In this document: positions 8,756 through 20,624 of the stretch, piece by piece | How positions within the stretch are numbered: the stretch's first letter is position 1 | Layout of the letters: the number at the start of each line of letters is the position of its first letter | Origin: Oceanobacillus timonensis | Lineage (GTDB): Bacteria > Bacillota > Bacilli > Bacillales > Amphibacillaceae | NCBI RefSeq assembly: GCF_900166635.1 | Contig: NZ_LT800497.1 | Location: 4,366,232-4,430,231 of the forward strand | Direction of reading: 5' to 3' | DNA: 64,000 nucleotides | The notes under the pieces: model-generated | What the model saw: only the letters and a program-made list of their open reading frames with translations | Database searches by the model: none | Told to the model about the DNA's origin: nothing | Translations under genes and position numbers: made by a program

Positions 8756-9617
8756 CCGAGCCCACCTCCAGCTGTTCCTTTATCTCATGCGCTAATTCTG
8801 GTAAGGACTGATGGTGATAGCTGATAGAGGTACCAAAACGTTCATTGTATTGGTTCAGAAACTGAATCACTTCTGGGACGCCTAATTGTACCTCCCGAAG
8901 CTTATCTGCTTGTCTAAACACATCAAGCGGCGGGCCTTCCATATATTTTTGTCCCTTATTTAAAATGATGATTTTATCCGCATAAGTCAGCGCATCTTCC
9001 ATACTATGTGTCACTAGTACCGTTGTCAGGTTACGCTCTTTATGCAGCTTATAAAACATATCCATCATTTCACGCTGCCCGCGCGGATCAAGGCCGGCAG
9101 TAGGTTCATCCAATACGAGAACTTCCGGACTCATTGCCAAAACCCCTGCAATAGCTACACGCCGCTTCTGTCCTCCACTTAAATCAAATGGCGAACGTGC
9201 CAATAATTCTTCCGGAAGACCCACAGCTGGGAGAATATCCTCAATCCGACGATTAATTTCCTCCTGCTCCACCCCAAAATTCTTTGGACCAAAAGCAATG
9301 TCTTTAGCAACCGTCTCTTCGAATAACTGGTGCTCCGGATATTGAAAAACAACACCGACTTTTCTTCGCAACTCACGGATACCCTTAGGCTTTCCTTCAG
9401 AAGTCAATTGGAAATCACCAATTGTTATCTCTCCTCTGCTCGGCAGGCTCAAACCATTGAGATGCTGAATCAGGGTCGACTTTCCGGAACCAGTATGACC
9501 GATAACGGCAACAAATGAACCCGAATCCATCGTGAAGGACATGTCTTCAAGCGCCTTATGGGCAAAAGGACTATTCTCTTGATAAATATAACTTACGTCT
9601 TTGAATTGAATTTCCAT
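8748..9617 (-). CDS. ecfA2: ECF transporter ATP-binding protein EcfA2
   Basis: Second ATPase of the shared ECF module. The 289-residue protein shows Walker [11 protein letters not shown]-loop [13 protein letters not shown], signature [13 protein letters not shown] and Walker [16 protein letters not shown]. Its start lies inside the 3' end of ecfA1 (25-bp overlap) behind TTGGAGG, and its own end overlaps ecfT. Together with EcfA1 it powers vitamin uptake at the inner face of the membrane. Confidence 0.95.
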   Translation of the reverse strand: MEIQFKDVSYIYQENSPFAHKALEDMSFTMDSGSFVAVIGHTGSGKSTLIQHLNGLSLPSRGEITIGDFQLTSEGKPKGIRELRRKVGVVFQYPEHQLFEETVAKDIAFGPKNFGVEQEEINRRIEDILPAVGLPEELLARSPFDLSGGQKRRVAIAGVLAMSPEVLVLDEPTAGLDPRGQREMMDMFYKLHKERNLTTVLVTHSMEDALTYADKIIILNKGQKYMEGPPLDVFRQADKLREVQLGVPEVIQFLNQYNERFGTSISYHHQSLPELAHEIKEQLEVGSDE

Positions 9618-10435
9618 AATTCCTCCAACAACTCTTCGTGGTTTAGCGCTGCTTCTGTTAATGGGACTCCCTGCTTCAACAGCTCATCCGTTAATTGTCC
9701 CACAAAGGGAACATCTAAACCGATTGTACGTAACGCTTCCCGCTGCAGAAACAGTTCTCTTGGCGTTGTTTCCTTCCAAACTTGTCCTTGATTCATCACA
9801 ATCACACGATCAGCCTGGACAATCTCCTGCAAGTCATGTGTGATGGTAACCAAGGACAGCCCTTCTGACTCCTGAATATCATTCACCGTATGCATAATTT
9901 CTTGTCTTCCTGTCGGATCCAGCATCGCAGTAGCCTCATCTAAAATTAATACCTTGGGAGCTATCGCTAAAACACTCGCAATAGCTACACGTTGTTTTTG
10001 ACCACCCGATAGACGGTGCGGTTCGGTTATGAGGTAATCCTGCATACGAACAGCAGATAAGGTGCGCTGGATTCTCTCTCTCATCTCTTCTCGGGGGACT
10101 CCTCTATTTTCCATTCCAAATGCGACATCATCTTGCACAGTAGCCCCGACAAATTGGTTATCCGGATTTTGAAAGACCATCCCTACATCTTTACGTATAT
10201 CCCAAACGGTATCGTCATCTACTTTTTGACCATTAACGATAATCTCTCCGTCTTTAGGCATCAACAATCCATTAAGCAGTTTGGCAATGGTTGATTTTCC
10301 AGAGCCATTATGACCGATGATGGCAACCCATTCGCTTTCATAAATATCAAAGGAAACCTGATTTAATACCAGTTCTCCCTCTTCCTCATATTGAAAGGAA
10401 ACATTCTTAAACTCTACTAACTTTTTACTATCCAT
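9593..10435 (-). CDS. ecfA1: ECF transporter ATP-binding protein EcfA1
   Basis: First ATPase of the ECF module, 280 residues, with Walker [11 protein letters not shown]-loop [13 protein letters not shown], signature [13 protein letters not shown] and Walker [16 protein letters not shown]. It heads the four-gene unit ecfA1-ecfA2-ecfT-truA. A good ribosome-binding site (AGAAGGGGGTG) precedes the ATG. In B. subtilis this unit directly follows rplQ; here a terminator and a GC-rich repeat stand between, so it probably has its own promoter, which I could not identify with confidence. Confidence 0.95.
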   Translation of the reverse strand: MDSKKLVEFKNVSFQYEEEGELVLNQVSFDIYESEWVAIIGHNGSGKSTIAKLLNGLLMPKDGEIIVNGQKVDDDTVWDIRKDVGMVFQNPDNQFVGATVQDDVAFGMENRGVPREEMRERIQRTLSAVRMQDYLITEPHRLSGGQKQRVAIASVLAIAPKVLILDEATAMLDPTGRQEIMHTVNDIQESEGLSLVTITHDLQEIVQADRVIVMNQGQVWKETTPRELFLQREALRTIGLDVPFVGQLTDELLKQGVPLTEAALNHEELLEELWKFNSKT

Positions 10436-10574
10436 CCAGACACCCCCTTCTCCTGTTTTTTTATTATGTAATTTGTTTTTTCTATTATGGTTATTATTTT
10501 ACCCATAGCAGTTCATGAACGAAAGTAATTACTAAACAAAAGCTGATAAAGTTTAATAGCAATTCCGGCCAACG

Positions 10575-10705
10575 CTACGGAAATACACTACGCTTTCCAC
10601 GGGCTTGAGCTCAGCCTCCTCGGTAAAAAGAAGACCACTTTTTTACCTGCGGGGTCTTCCCACTACGCTCTCCCGTAGGAGTCTCCGTGTATTTCCTCCG
10701 CTGGG
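10575..10705. repeat. GC-rich intergenic repeat of Bacillaceae type
   Basis: A block much richer in GC than its surroundings, bounded by inverted 10-mers GGAAATACAC (10579-10588) and GTGTATTTCC (10687-10696). Inside are the stem GGTAAAAAG / CTTTTTTACC (10622-10647) and phrases such as CAGCCTCCTCGG and TGCGGGGTCTTCC. I know similar phrases from repeated intergenic elements in many Bacillus-group genomes. No ORF is supported. It lies between rplQ and ecfA1 and its function is unknown. Confidence 0.6.
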
Positions 10706-10813
10706 TATTGAGAAGAATATATTTCATTATATTCTTCTCTATAAATTAAAAACAATAGATATCTTAAACTAAGCAAAACACATCAAAGATTAGTGAATCA
10801 TCATTTTCCAATA

Positions 10814-10863
10814 CAAAAAAAGGGCTTGGATAACCTCTGAGAGAGATTGAGTCCTGCCCCTTG
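10814..10863 (-). terminator. Terminator after rplQ
   Basis: The stem AAGGGGC..GGA / TCC..GCCCTT is followed on the minus strand by TTTTTTT. It starts 15 bp after the rplQ stop and closes the long S10-spc-alpha transcription block. Confidence 0.75.
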
Positions 10864-10877
10864 CCGTTTGTAGTAAA

Positions 10878-11231
10878 TTAAACCAACTCAATGATTGCCA
10901 TTTTAGCGCCATCGCCTTGGCGTTCACCAAGTTTAAGAACACGTGTATATCCACCTTGTCTATCTTCATAGCGCGCAGCAACATCATCAAATAGTTTTTG
11001 AATTACGTTATTATCTTCATCCGCTTCTTTGTTGTATAAAAATGAAGCAGCTTGACGGCGTGCATGTAAGTCGCCACGCTTCCCAAGCGTAATCATTTTA
11101 TCTACAATTGATCTTAACTCTTTCGCTTTTGCTTCTGTTGTTTCCACGCGCTCATGAATAATCACATCAGATGCAAGGTTGCGAAGAAGAGCCATGCGGT
11201 CATCTGTTCTACGTCCTAATTTTCTAGCCAC
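10878..11231 (-). CDS. rplQ: 50S ribosomal protein L17
   Basis: Large-subunit protein near the exit-tunnel rim, 117 residues (B. subtilis 120). Conserved parts are [52 protein letters not shown] and the C-terminal [12 protein letters not shown]. The start codon is GTG at 11231, with GGGAGGG at good spacing. It is the last gene of the alpha operon, 45 bp after rpoA, followed by a terminator. Confidence 0.97.
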   Translation of the reverse strand: MARKLGRRTDDRMALLRNLASDVIIHERVETTEAKAKELRSIVDKMITLGKRGDLHARRQAASFLYNKEADEDNNVIQKLFDDVAARYEDRQGGYTRVLKLGERQGDGAKMAIIELV

Positions 11232-11276
11232 GGACTATCCCTCCCTTTTTCGAAACTCTACAGGTGACTGGTTAAA

Positions 11277-12221
11277 TCAGTCATCATCGCGAAGACCTAA
11301 TCCTAGATCTTCCAATTTCACTTTTACTTCTTCTAATGATTTACGTCCTAAATTACGAACCTTCATCATATCTTCTTCTGATTTATTTGCAAGTTCTTGA
11401 ACCGTGTTGATTCCAGCACGCTTCAAGCAGTTGTAAGAACGAACAGAAAGATCAAGCTCTTCAATGGTCATTTCCATTACTTTTTCTTTTTGATCTTCTT
11501 CTTTTTCAACCATAATTTCAACGCTCTGTGCTTCATCTGTTAAGCTGACAAAAATATTTAAATGCTCCGTGATAATTTTCGCACCTAAAGAAACAGCTTC
11601 TTCCGGGCGAATACTACCATCCGTTAAAACATCCAATGTCAGTTTATCATAATTAGCAATTTGACCGACACGTGTATTCTCAACTTGATAGGTAACACGT
11701 GATACCGGGGTGAAGATGGAATCAATCGGAATAACACCAATTGGTTGATCATCAAACTTGTTTTCTTCTGCCGGACGATAACCGCGGCCTCTTTCAGCAG
11801 TTAACTTCATATGCAGGCTGGCTTTACTGTTTAATGTCGCAATATGAAGGTCCGGGTTCATCACTTCCACATCACTGTCGTAAGTTAAGTCAGCAGCAGT
11901 CACTGCTCCTTCGCCTTGAACATCAATTTCCAATGTTTTTAAATCATCAGAGTAGATTTTAAGTGCAAGTTTTTTCAAGTTAAGAATGATAGTAGTTACA
12001 TCCTCTACAACTCCGTCAATTGTTGAAAATTCGTGCAGTGCTCCATCAATATGAACAGATGTTACAGCAGCACCCGGTAGTGAGGATAGTAAGATACGAC
12101 GCAAGGAGTTTCCAAGTGTGGCACCATATCCACGTTCTAGCGGTTCAACTACAAATTTCCCAAACGTAGCATCCTCGCTAATTTCAATCGTTTCAATTTT
12201 TGGTTTTTCTATCTCGATCAT
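11277..12221 (-). CDS. rpoA: DNA-directed RNA polymerase subunit alpha
   Basis: Forms the dimer that nucleates RNA polymerase assembly. The 314-residue protein has the N-terminal assembly domain ([22 protein letters not shown]) and the C-terminal DNA/activator-binding domain ([37 protein letters not shown]) joined by an acidic linker at about residues 230-245. The start follows AAAGGAGGG. The 204-bp gap to rpsK is long for this operon and contains three hairpins described separately. Confidence 0.98.
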   Translation of the reverse strand: MIEIEKPKIETIEISEDATFGKFVVEPLERGYGATLGNSLRRILLSSLPGAAVTSVHIDGALHEFSTIDGVVEDVTTIILNLKKLALKIYSDDLKTLEIDVQGEGAVTAADLTYDSDVEVMNPDLHIATLNSKASLHMKLTAERGRGYRPAEENKFDDQPIGVIPIDSIFTPVSRVTYQVENTRVGQIANYDKLTLDVLTDGSIRPEEAVSLGAKIITEHLNIFVSLTDEAQSVEIMVEKEEDQKEKVMEMTIEELDLSVRSYNCLKRAGINTVQELANKSEEDMMKVRNLGRKSLEEVKVKLEDLGLGLRDDD

Positions 12222-12253
12222 TTAACAAACCCTCCTTTAAAACGTCGAAACCC

Positions 12254-12422
12254 CGGCTAGACAAACAAAGTCTAACCGAAATTCCTCAAATAGGCAGTTG
12301 CGTTTCTGCGCTACCTAAAAATCTTTCGTACGAACTGTCTTTGGAATCTGTTTATCTACAACATGTAGATAACCGTATGTTTTATCAACCAGTATGACCA
12401 AGTTGATAAATTCTATACGGTT
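12254..12422 (-). other. Chain of three hairpins in the rpsK-rpoA spacer
   Basis: In transcript order: AACCGTAT / ATACGGTT enclosing TTTATCAAC / GTTGATAAA (12371-12422), ATCTACA / TGTAGAT with a 3-base loop (12354-12370), and CGG-TAGAC / GTCTA-CCG (about 12254-12278). None has a U-run, so they are not ordinary terminators. They may be an RNA-processing or regulatory region ahead of rpoA. Confidence 0.5.
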
Positions 12423-12425
12423 AAA

Positions 12426-12815
<390 letters not shown>

Positions 12816-12836
12816 TAGTAAGCTTACCTCCTTACA

Positions 12837-13202
12837 TTACTTTTTCTTGTTAGCCATTGTTTTACGTGGGCCTTTACGTGTACGGGAGTTGTTCTTTGTT
12901 TTTTGTCCACGAGCCGGTAATCCGCGACGGTGGCGAATACCTCTATAAGAGCCGATTTCAATCAAACGTTTAATATTGAGAGACACTTCACGACGAAGGT
13001 CACCTTCTGTCGTATAGTTTTCAACCGCTTGACGAATTCTTGCTAATTCGTCTTCCGTTAAATCACGAACACGAGTACTTTCAGAAACGCCTGCTTCTTT
13101 AAGGATTTCCTGTGCTGTAGTTTTTCCGATACCATAAACATAAGTCAGGGAAATTACTACACGTTTATCACGTGGAACATCAATACCTGCAATACGTGCC
13201 AT
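12837..13202 (-). CDS. rpsM: 30S ribosomal protein S13
   Basis: Small-subunit head protein that bridges to the 50S subunit and touches the P-site tRNA. The 121-residue protein carries [25 protein letters not shown] at the start, the helix-two-turn-helix segment and the basic tail [24 protein letters not shown]. It follows rpmJ by 23 bp in the conserved infA-rpmJ-rpsM-rpsK order. Confidence 0.98.
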   Translation of the reverse strand: MARIAGIDVPRDKRVVISLTYVYGIGKTTAQEILKEAGVSESTRVRDLTEDELARIRQAVENYTTEGDLRREVSLNIKRLIEIGSYRGIRHRRGLPARGQKTKNNSRTRKGPRKTMANKKK

Positions 13203-13225
13203 AGAATGCTAGCACCTCCTATTTT

Positions 13226-13354
<129 letters not shown>

Positions 13355-13370
13355 TTAGATCGGAGCTCGT

Positions 13371-13589
13371 TTATTTATAACGGTACGTTATTCGTCCTTT
13401 GGTTAAATCATACGGAGAAAGTTCAACCGTTACTTTATCGCCTGGCAAAATGCGGATAAAGTGCATACGGATTTTGCCAGATACATGCGCCAATACGGTG
13501 TGGCCATTTTCAAGCTCCACTTTAAACATCGCATTCGGCAATGTATCTGTCACTGTACCTTCTACTTCAATAACATCATCTTTCGCCAT
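13371..13589 (-). CDS. infA: Translation initiation factor IF-1
   Basis: A 72-residue OB-fold protein that binds the ribosomal A site during initiation. It reads [29 protein letters not shown] and ends [14 protein letters not shown], the standard length and sequence pattern. The gene is preceded by a 461-bp gap instead of the map and ybzG genes found here in B. subtilis, so its own promoter may lie in that gap. Confidence 0.98.
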   Translation of the reverse strand: MAKDDVIEVEGTVTDTLPNAMFKVELENGHTVLAHVSGKIRMHFIRILPGDKVTVELSPYDLTKGRITYRYK

Positions 13590-14050
13590 TGTGTGTGATC
13601 TCCCTTCTTCAAATCAGTTACAACCTTATCTAAATTTAGGATAAGCTTCATTTCCCTTTTGTGACAAGCCGTTCTTGCTATTGCTGCTCACGTTCATCAT
13701 TAGGGAAACATTCATTGTACATTTAGCGCACTATCATCATCTAAAGATGATTCATCAGGGCACTGCTTCCTCCATGGGCCAGCGTAAAACAACCGACCGT
13801 TCACAACCGAGACATCAATTGTACTGACCTGAATCACTATCCTGCATCATACGTACAAATGGACCTCAGTAAAAAAATCAATTTGTTAACGTATATCTGC
13901 TCTCACCATCACCTAGGCAATTGTTCGTTTATATCAAAAGGTTGATGAACCAATTTTTATCGTGTTTGATAAAAGCATTACACATTATCCCACCTATTAT
14001 AACGTGCAGAGTCAAGATTTGCATCTATTCTGTTCGTTAAAAGGCTTGAC
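13590..14050. other. Gene-free 461-bp spacer where map is expected
   Basis: No ORF with a ribosome-binding site was found on either strand. It contains two small palindromes, CTTATCTAAATTTAGGATAAG (13625-13645) and ATCATCT-AA-AGATGAT (13736-13751). A TATAAT and a TTGACT occur on the minus strand near 13998-14016, but only 8 bp apart, so they do not form one promoter. I see no recognisable remains of methionine aminopeptidase. Confidence 0.6.
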
Positions 14051-14725
<675 letters not shown>

Positions 14726-16021
14726 TTATTTAATAAACCCTTTATAATGTCGCTTCACAAGCTGACCTTCTAATTGTTTCATGGTTGTTAATGCAACCCC
14801 GACAACGATAATCAAGCTCGTACCGCCGATTTGAACTGTCTGCGGCAGATTAGCGAGACCGCCCAGAATAATCGGGAATACAGAAACAGCCGCTAAGAAT
14901 AAGGCGCCGACAAAGGTCAATCTGCGAATAACCCTTGTTAAATACGTTTCTGAATTATGCCCCGGACGAATACCAGGAATGTAACCGCCTTGCCTTTGCA
15001 AGTTCTCTGACATTTGCTCCGGATTAACCTGAACAAACGTATAGAAATAAGAGAAAGCAATAATCAGTGCAACATAGATGACCATGCCTACAGGCTGTGT
15101 ATAATCAAAAATGTACGACACTGCATTGGCTACTTGGTTCCCCTCAAAAAAGCCGGCTATCGTCGTTGGTGCGACCATAAAGGCAATCGCAAAAATGACT
15201 GGAATAACCCCTGCTGCATTGACCTTAATTGGCAGATGCGTAGACTGTCCGCCTACTGGATTACGATTTACCAGTTTCTTCGCATACTGTACCGGAATTT
15301 TACGCAATGCTTCGTTTACGAAAATAATTCCAACCGTCACAGCAATAATAACCAGGACAATTAACGTTACAATAACAATATTGATAAACAATTCACTTCC
15401 CGGGTTCGAGAAATATTGATTATATATTTGAGCGGCGCCATTCGGGATAGCAGCAACAATACCGGCAAAGATAATGATGGAAATACCATTACCAACTCCA
15501 TGCGCAGTAATTTGTTCCCCTAACCACATAAGAAAAGCTGTACCGCCTGTTAAAACAACTGCAATCATCAAGAACTTCATAACGCCGGGGTCATGAATCA
15601 ATAACCCGCCTGCCATCGCATTGAAGCCGACAGACATTGCAATTGCTTGAATAAAAGCTATACCGATCGCTGCATAACGTGTTACTTGAGCGATTTTTTT
15701 CCGTCCCATTTCTCCTTGCTTTTTCCATTCAGCAAACTTTGGAACAACATCCATTTGTAACAGCTGCATAATAATTGATGCGGTGATATAAGGCATGATT
15801 CCCATTGCAAAAATAGAGAAGTTTTCAAGTGCCCCGCCGCCGAAAGTATTAATGAAGCCAAACATATTCTGCTGGTCCATCATAAAACTGAGGGCGGATC
15901 TATCCGTAAAAGGTACAGGAATAAACGTACCAATACGGAATACAACAAGCATTAGCAGTGTAAATATAATTTTATTTCTTATATCTGTTACACGAAAAAA
16001 ATTGGAGAGTGTCTGAAACAA
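14726..16021 (-). CDS. secY: Preprotein translocase subunit SecY
   Basis: Channel-forming subunit of the Sec translocon, 431 residues with about ten membrane segments. Hallmarks are NFFRVTDIRNKIIFTLLMLVVFRIG, the PYITASIIMQLLQMDVVPKFAEW segment and GGQSTHLPIKVNAAGVIPVIFA. The start codon is TTG at 16021, 1 bp after the rplO stop, with GAGGTG placed seven bases upstream; B. subtilis secY also starts with TTG. SecE is encoded at 46373-46546. Confidence 0.97.
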   Translation of the reverse strand: MFQTLSNFFRVTDIRNKIIFTLLMLVVFRIGTFIPVPFTDRSALSFMMDQQNMFGFINTFGGGALENFSIFAMGIMPYITASIIMQLLQMDVVPKFAEWKKQGEMGRKKIAQVTRYAAIGIAFIQAIAMSVGFNAMAGGLLIHDPGVMKFLMIAVVLTGGTAFLMWLGEQITAHGVGNGISIIIFAGIVAAIPNGAAQIYNQYFSNPGSELFINIVIVTLIVLVIIAVTVGIIFVNEALRKIPVQYAKKLVNRNPVGGQSTHLPIKVNAAGVIPVIFAIAFMVAPTTIAGFFEGNQVANAVSYIFDYTQPVGMVIYVALIIAFSYFYTFVQVNPEQMSENLQRQGGYIPGIRPGHNSETYLTRVIRRLTFVGALFLAAVSVFPIILGGLANLPQTVQIGGTSLIIVVGVALTTMKQLEGQLVKRHYKGFIK

Positions 16022-16022
16022 A

Positions 16023-16463
16023 TTAGATCACCTCAGATTGACCGCCCGCTGCCTCAATTGCTTCTTTCGCTGATGCAGAGAACTTATGAGCTTTTACAGT
16101 CAGTTTCTTTTCTAATTGACCTTTTCCAAGAACCTTAATTCCAGCATTCAATTTGCTTACGACACCAGTTTCTAATAACAGTTCCGGAGTAACCTCCGTT
16201 CCTTCTTCAAAGCGATTCAGCGTGTCAAGGTTCACAATTGCATATTCTTTACGGTTAACGTTGGTAAACCCACGTTTTGGTAAACGTTGGAATAAAGGCA
16301 TTTGACCACCTTCAAAACCAAGTCTTACACCACCGCCGGAACGTGCTTTTTGACCTTTATGCCCACGACCAGAAGTTTTACCGTTACCGGAAGACATTCC
16401 GCGACCTACACGGTTTCTTTCCTTACGGGATCCTTCTGCTGCTTTTAATTCATGAAGTTTCAT
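16023..16463 (-). CDS. rplO: 50S ribosomal protein L15
   Basis: Late-assembly large-subunit protein of 146 residues. The N-terminal glycine/arginine-rich extension ([28 protein letters not shown]) and the [12 protein letters not shown] motif are typical. It ends 1 bp before the TTG start of secY, so the pair is probably translationally coupled. Confidence 0.98.
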   Translation of the reverse strand: MKLHELKAAEGSRKERNRVGRGMSSGNGKTSGRGHKGQKARSGGGVRLGFEGGQMPLFQRLPKRGFTNVNRKEYAIVNLDTLNRFEEGTEVTPELLLETGVVSKLNAGIKVLGKGQLEKKLTVKAHKFSASAKEAIEAAGGQSEVI

Positions 16464-16492
16464 GCGAGCACCTCCTCTTTACAATAGATTTA

Positions 16493-16675
16493 TTATACTT
16501 CTTTAACTGTCAATAAGTGGGACACTTTGTTAACCATACCGCGAATGGCTGGAGTATCTTCACGTACGACTGATTGACGAATTTTCTTTAACCCCAATGC
16601 TTCAACAGTTTTACGTTGAACGTCACTGCCACCGATAACACTGCGAGTGAGGGTTATTTCCAATTTTTTAGACAT
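16493..16675 (-). CDS. rpmD: 50S ribosomal protein L30
   Basis: A small 60-residue large-subunit protein found in the spc operon between S5 and L15. It reads [55 protein letters not shown], with the TVEALGL segment usual for L30. GGAGGG precedes the ATG. It lies 13 bp after rpsE. Confidence 0.97.
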   Translation of the reverse strand: MSKKLEITLTRSVIGGSDVQRKTVEALGLKKIRQSVVREDTPAIRGMVNKVSHLLTVKEV

Positions 16676-16688
16676 CGTGATTCCCTCC

Positions 16689-17192
16689 TTATCCTAACAG
16701 TTCTTCAACAGACTTTCCACGTAATTTCGCTACGTCCTCAGCTGTTTTTAAGTTTGTTAAACCGTTCAATGTAGCACGGATAACGTTGATTGGTGTGTTA
16801 GATCCTAATGATTTTGTCAGGATATCACCTACACCAGCAAGCTCTAAAATCGCACGTACTGGACCGCCAGAGATAACTCCAGTACCTTCAGAAGCAGGCT
16901 TCATCAATACATTACCAGAACCAAATTGTCCATGAATTTGATGTGGAATGGTTGTGCCTACGATTGGTACAGTAATTAAGTTTTTCTTCGCGTCATCTAC
17001 TGCTTTTTTAATTGCTTCAGGTACTTCTTGTGCTTTACCGGTACCGAAACCAACGTGACCGTTTTTGTCACCTACAACAACTAATGCTGCAAAGCGGAAA
17101 CGGCGTCCACCTCTTACAACCTTTGCAACACGGTTGACCGTAACAACACGTTCTTCAATATCTAATTTGCTCGGATCAATATTCGTATTCAT
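16689..17192 (-). CDS. rpsE: 30S ribosomal protein S5
   Basis: Small-subunit protein at the mRNA entry channel, involved in decoding accuracy. The 167-residue chain has the double-stranded RNA-binding domain ([48 protein letters not shown]) and the C-terminal [22 protein letters not shown]. The loop region [11 protein letters not shown], linked in the family to spectinomycin action, looks wild type. The gene follows rplR by 25 bp. Confidence 0.98.
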   Translation of the reverse strand: MNTNIDPSKLDIEERVVTVNRVAKVVRGGRRFRFAALVVVGDKNGHVGFGTGKAQEVPEAIKKAVDDAKKNLITVPIVGTTIPHQIHGQFGSGNVLMKPASEGTGVISGGPVRAILELAGVGDILTKSLGSNTPINVIRATLNGLTNLKTAEDVAKLRGKSVEELLG

Positions 17193-17217
17193 TATAGATG
17201 CTTACCTCCTTTTACTT

Positions 17218-17577
17218 TTAAAATTCAAGGCCTTCCTCACGAGCTGCCTCTGCTAAAGCTTTGATACGTCCATGATATAAATAACCACCACGATCAAATA
17301 CAACGGATTTATATCCTTTGTCAATTGCACGTTTTGCAACAGCTGCCCCTACTTCTTTTGCAGCTTCAACATTCTTACCGTCAATTCCAAGTTCTTTATC
17401 GACTGTAGAAGCACTTGCAAGGGTTACGCCGTTTACATCATCTATTAATTGAACATAAATGTTTTTATTGGAACGGAACACATTTAAACGTGGACGTTCT
17501 GCAGTTCCTGATAATGTTCTGCGCACACGATTGTGACGCTTTTTACGAATAACATTTTTGTCAGGCTTTGTAATCAT
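17218..17577 (-). CDS. rplR: 50S ribosomal protein L18
   Basis: Binds 5S rRNA together with L5 and brings it to the large subunit. The 119-residue protein has the conserved [29 protein letters not shown] and [29 protein letters not shown] chose the ATG at 17577 (MITKPDKN) from the B. subtilis N-terminus and its 8-base spacing from AAAGGAG; a GTG three codons upstream lies against that site. Confidence 0.97.
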   Translation of the reverse strand: MITKPDKNVIRKKRHNRVRRTLSGTAERPRLNVFRSNKNIYVQLIDDVNGVTLASASTVDKELGIDGKNVEAAKEVGAAVAKRAIDKGYKSVVFDRGGYLYHGRIKALAEAAREEGLEF

Positions 17578-17607
17578 CTGGGTCACTCCTTTCTGGGCTG
17601 ACTAAAC

Positions 17608-18144
17608 TTACTTAGCAGTTTTACCTTCTTTACGACGTACATATTCATCCGCATATTTAATTCCTTTACCTTTATATGGTTCAGGTGGGCGGATTGCACG
17701 AATATTAGCAGCAACTGCTCCTACTAATTCTTTATCAATACCTTTAACAACGATTTGTGTGTTATTAGGTATTTCAATGTCAATACCATCAATTGGGTCA
17801 AGTTCAACAGGATGTGAATAACCAGCGTTAACAACTGTTTTGTCTCCCTGTTTTTGAACACGGTAACCAACACCGTTGATTTCCAATGATTTTTCAAAAC
17901 CTGTACTTACTCCAACTACCATATTATTAATTAAAGTGCGGGTCGTACCATGTAGTGCACGGTGATCTTTGTGATCACTTGGGCGTTCAAATGTTACGAT
18001 ATTACCCTCAACGTTTATTTTAATATCCGGATGAAAATCTCTTGTTAATTCACCCTTTGGTCCTTTTACAGTCAGTGTATTTTCGTCGAAATTCAACTCT
18101 ACACCTTCTGGAATTTCAATAGGCTTCAGTCCGACACGAGACAT
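17608..18144 (-). CDS. rplF: 50S ribosomal protein L6
   Basis: Large-subunit protein near the sarcin-ricin loop and factor-binding centre. The 178-residue protein has the duplicated L6 fold, with [16 protein letters not shown] and [23 protein letters not shown] in the first half and the signature [14 protein letters not shown] at the end. The ATG at 18144 (MSRVGLKP) has AGGAGG eight bases upstream; an upstream GTG lies inside that site. It lies 22 bp after rpsH. Confidence 0.97.
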   Translation of the reverse strand: MSRVGLKPIEIPEGVELNFDENTLTVKGPKGELTRDFHPDIKINVEGNIVTFERPSDHKDHRALHGTTRTLINNMVVGVSTGFEKSLEINGVGYRVQKQGDKTVVNAGYSHPVELDPIDGIDIEIPNNTQIVVKGIDKELVGAVAANIRAIRPPEPYKGKGIKYADEYVRRKEGKTAK

Positions 18145-18175
18145 TCCTTGCACCTCCTCTTTTAAAAATAAGTTC

Positions 18176-18574
18176 TTACCAAACGTACGCTAATACTTCG
18201 CCGCCAACCGCTTGGGAACGAGCTTCTTTATCAGAAAGCATTCCGTTAGAAGTGGATACGATAGCAATGCCAAGTCCATTCAATACACGTGGTACTTCGT
18301 TCGCTTTAGCATATACGCGTAAACCTGGTTTACTGATACGTTTAATACCTGTAATCACTCTATCTTCATTTGCACTGTATTTTAAGAAGATACGTAATAT
18401 ACCTTGTTTATTGTCTTCAACCATCTCATAGTCCTTCACGTAGCCTTCACGTTTCAGGATATCAGCGATCTCTTTTTTTATTTTAGAAGCAGGAAGCTCT
18501 AATTGTTCATGTTTAACCATGTTCGCATTACGGATGCGAGTAAGCATATCTGCAATTGGATCTGTCATAACCAT
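18176..18574 (-). CDS. rpsH: 30S ribosomal protein S8
   Basis: Central-domain small-subunit protein of 132 residues; in many bacteria it represses the spc operon by binding the mRNA. It reads [40 protein letters not shown] and ends GEVLAYVW. The first ATG (18574) has AGGAGG nine bases upstream and matches the B. subtilis protein. It follows rpsN by 29 bp. Confidence 0.98.
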   Translation of the reverse strand: MVMTDPIADMLTRIRNANMVKHEQLELPASKIKKEIADILKREGYVKDYEMVEDNKQGILRIFLKYSANEDRVITGIKRISKPGLRVYAKANEVPRVLNGLGIAIVSTSNGMLSDKEARSQAVGGEVLAYVW

Positions 18575-18603
18575 TACTAATTACCTCCTTCCCGAATCGG
18601 GGA

Positions 18604-18813
<210 letters not shown>

Positions 18814-18818
18814 TTAGC

Positions 18819-19358
18819 TTACTTTTGGAAAGGCATGCCCAGGCCAGCTAAAAGTTCACGGGCTTCTTCGTCTGTGTTAGAAGTTGTTACAACAACAATA
18901 TCCATACCACGGACTTTATTTACTTTATCATAATTAATTTCCGGGAAAATCAACTGTTCTTTTACACCTAATGTGTAATTTCCACGACCATCGAATGCTT
19001 TTTTAGAAATACCACGGAAGTCACGTACACGTGGAAGTGATACAGCGATCAGTTTTTGCAAGAAGTCATACATGCGTTCTCCACGCAATGTAACTTTTGC
19101 ACCAATCGGCATTCCTTCACGGAGACGGAAACCTGCGATGGATTTCTTAGCACGGGTAATCAATGGTTTTTGACCGGAAATTAATGCTAATTCTTCAACA
19201 GCACTATCTAATGCTTTAGAGTTTTGTACAGCGTCACCAACACCCATGTTGATCACGATTTTCTCTATTTTAGGTACTTCCATTACAGAATCATAATTGA
19301 ATTTATTCATTAAAGATGAAGTGATTTCATCATTATATTTTTGTTTTAATTCGTTCAT
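18819..19358 (-). CDS. rplE: 50S ribosomal protein L5
   Basis: Binds 5S rRNA and contacts the P-site tRNA. The 179-residue protein, the same length as the B. subtilis one, has [56 protein letters not shown] and the C-terminal [22 protein letters not shown]. It lies 27 bp after rplX in the conserved L14-L24-L5-S14 order. Confidence 0.98.
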   Translation of the reverse strand: MNELKQKYNDEITSSLMNKFNYDSVMEVPKIEKIVINMGVGDAVQNSKALDSAVEELALISGQKPLITRAKKSIAGFRLREGMPIGAKVTLRGERMYDFLQKLIAVSLPRVRDFRGISKKAFDGRGNYTLGVKEQLIFPEINYDKVNKVRGMDIVVVTTSNTDEEARELLAGLGMPFQK

Positions 19359-19385
19359 GTGTTAGCCCTCCTTTCACAGAAAAAC

Positions 19386-19697
19386 TTATTTATCTAATGC
19401 TTCACCGGATTTTTTAGCAATACGGATTTTTTTACCTTCTTTTATTTCATAGCCAACACGGGTTGGTTCTCCGGATTTCGGATCAACCGGCAGTACATTA
19501 GAAACATGAATTGGAGCTTCGATATTCAAAATTCCGCCTTGCGGATTATCTTGAGACGGCTTCGCATGTTTTTGAATCATGTTCACGCCTTCTACCAATA
19601 CACGCTCTTTTTTCGGAAATGCTTCTAGTACAGTACCTTCTTTACCACGGTCTTTGCCGGATAACACTTTGACTTTATCACCTTTTTTTACATGCAT
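19386..19697 (-). CDS. rplX: 50S ribosomal protein L24
   Basis: Assembly-initiator protein of the large subunit, 103 residues, built around an N-terminal KOW motif ([42 protein letters not shown]). It ends with the usual basic stretch. It lies 34 bp after rplN; the start follows an AGGAGG site. Confidence 0.98.
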   Translation of the reverse strand: MHVKKGDKVKVLSGKDRGKEGTVLEAFPKKERVLVEGVNMIQKHAKPSQDNPQGGILNIEAPIHVSNVLPVDPKSGEPTRVGYEIKEGKKIRIAKKSGEALDK

Positions 19698-19731
19698 GCT
19701 TTACGCACCTCCTTGATGAGGAAATTTACAT

Positions 19732-20139
<408 letters not shown>

Positions 20140-20142
20140 TTA

Positions 20143-20406
20143 TTAAATAATTACCGCTTCTTCGACTACTTCTACTAAACGGAAACGCTTGGTAGCTGAT
20201 AGCGGGCGAGTTTCCATGATGCGTACGACATCGCCAGTTTTTGCAACGTTGTTTTCATCATGTGTTTTGAATTTCTTAGAATACTTCACACGTTTTCCAT
20301 AAAGTTTATGGAATTTGTAAGTTTCAACTAAAACTGTAATCGTTTTGTCCATTTTGTCGGATACAACACGACCACTATAAACTTTACGATCATTACGTTC
20401 AGACAT
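20143..20406 (-). CDS. rpsQ: 30S ribosomal protein S17
   Basis: Primary 16S rRNA-binding protein with an OB fold, 87 residues. Conserved elements are [42 protein letters not shown] and [30 protein letters not shown]. It follows rpmC by 17 bp in the L16-L29-S17 trio. Confidence 0.98.
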   Translation of the reverse strand: MSERNDRKVYSGRVVSDKMDKTITVLVETYKFHKLYGKRVKYSKKFKTHDENNVAKTGDVVRIMETRPLSATKRFRLVEVVEEAVII

Positions 20407-20423
20407 TGAGGTTAACCTCCTCT

Positions 20424-20624
20424 TTAGTTATTTACGCTTAATTCGCGCTCGCGAACAACCGTTTTAAGACGAGCAATAGATTTACGTACTTCACGGATAC
20501 GTGCAGTGTTTTCCAATTGGCCGGTAGCTAATTGGAAACGTAAATTAAATAGCTCTTCTTTTAACGTTTTTACATTTTTTTCAATTTCGGCAGTGGTTAA
20601 ATCTCTGATTTCTTTAGCCTTCAT
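20424..20624 (-). CDS. rpmC: 50S ribosomal protein L29
   Basis: A 66-residue helical hairpin protein at the peptide-exit site, where chaperones and SRP dock. It reads [52 protein letters not shown]. The ATG at 20624 matches the family start and lies within the last codons of rplP (11-bp overlap), with GGTGG just upstream, so it is probably translationally coupled. Confidence 0.97.
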   Translation of the reverse strand: MKAKEIRDLTTAEIEKNVKTLKEELFNLRFQLATGQLENTARIREVRKSIARLKTVVRERELSVNN

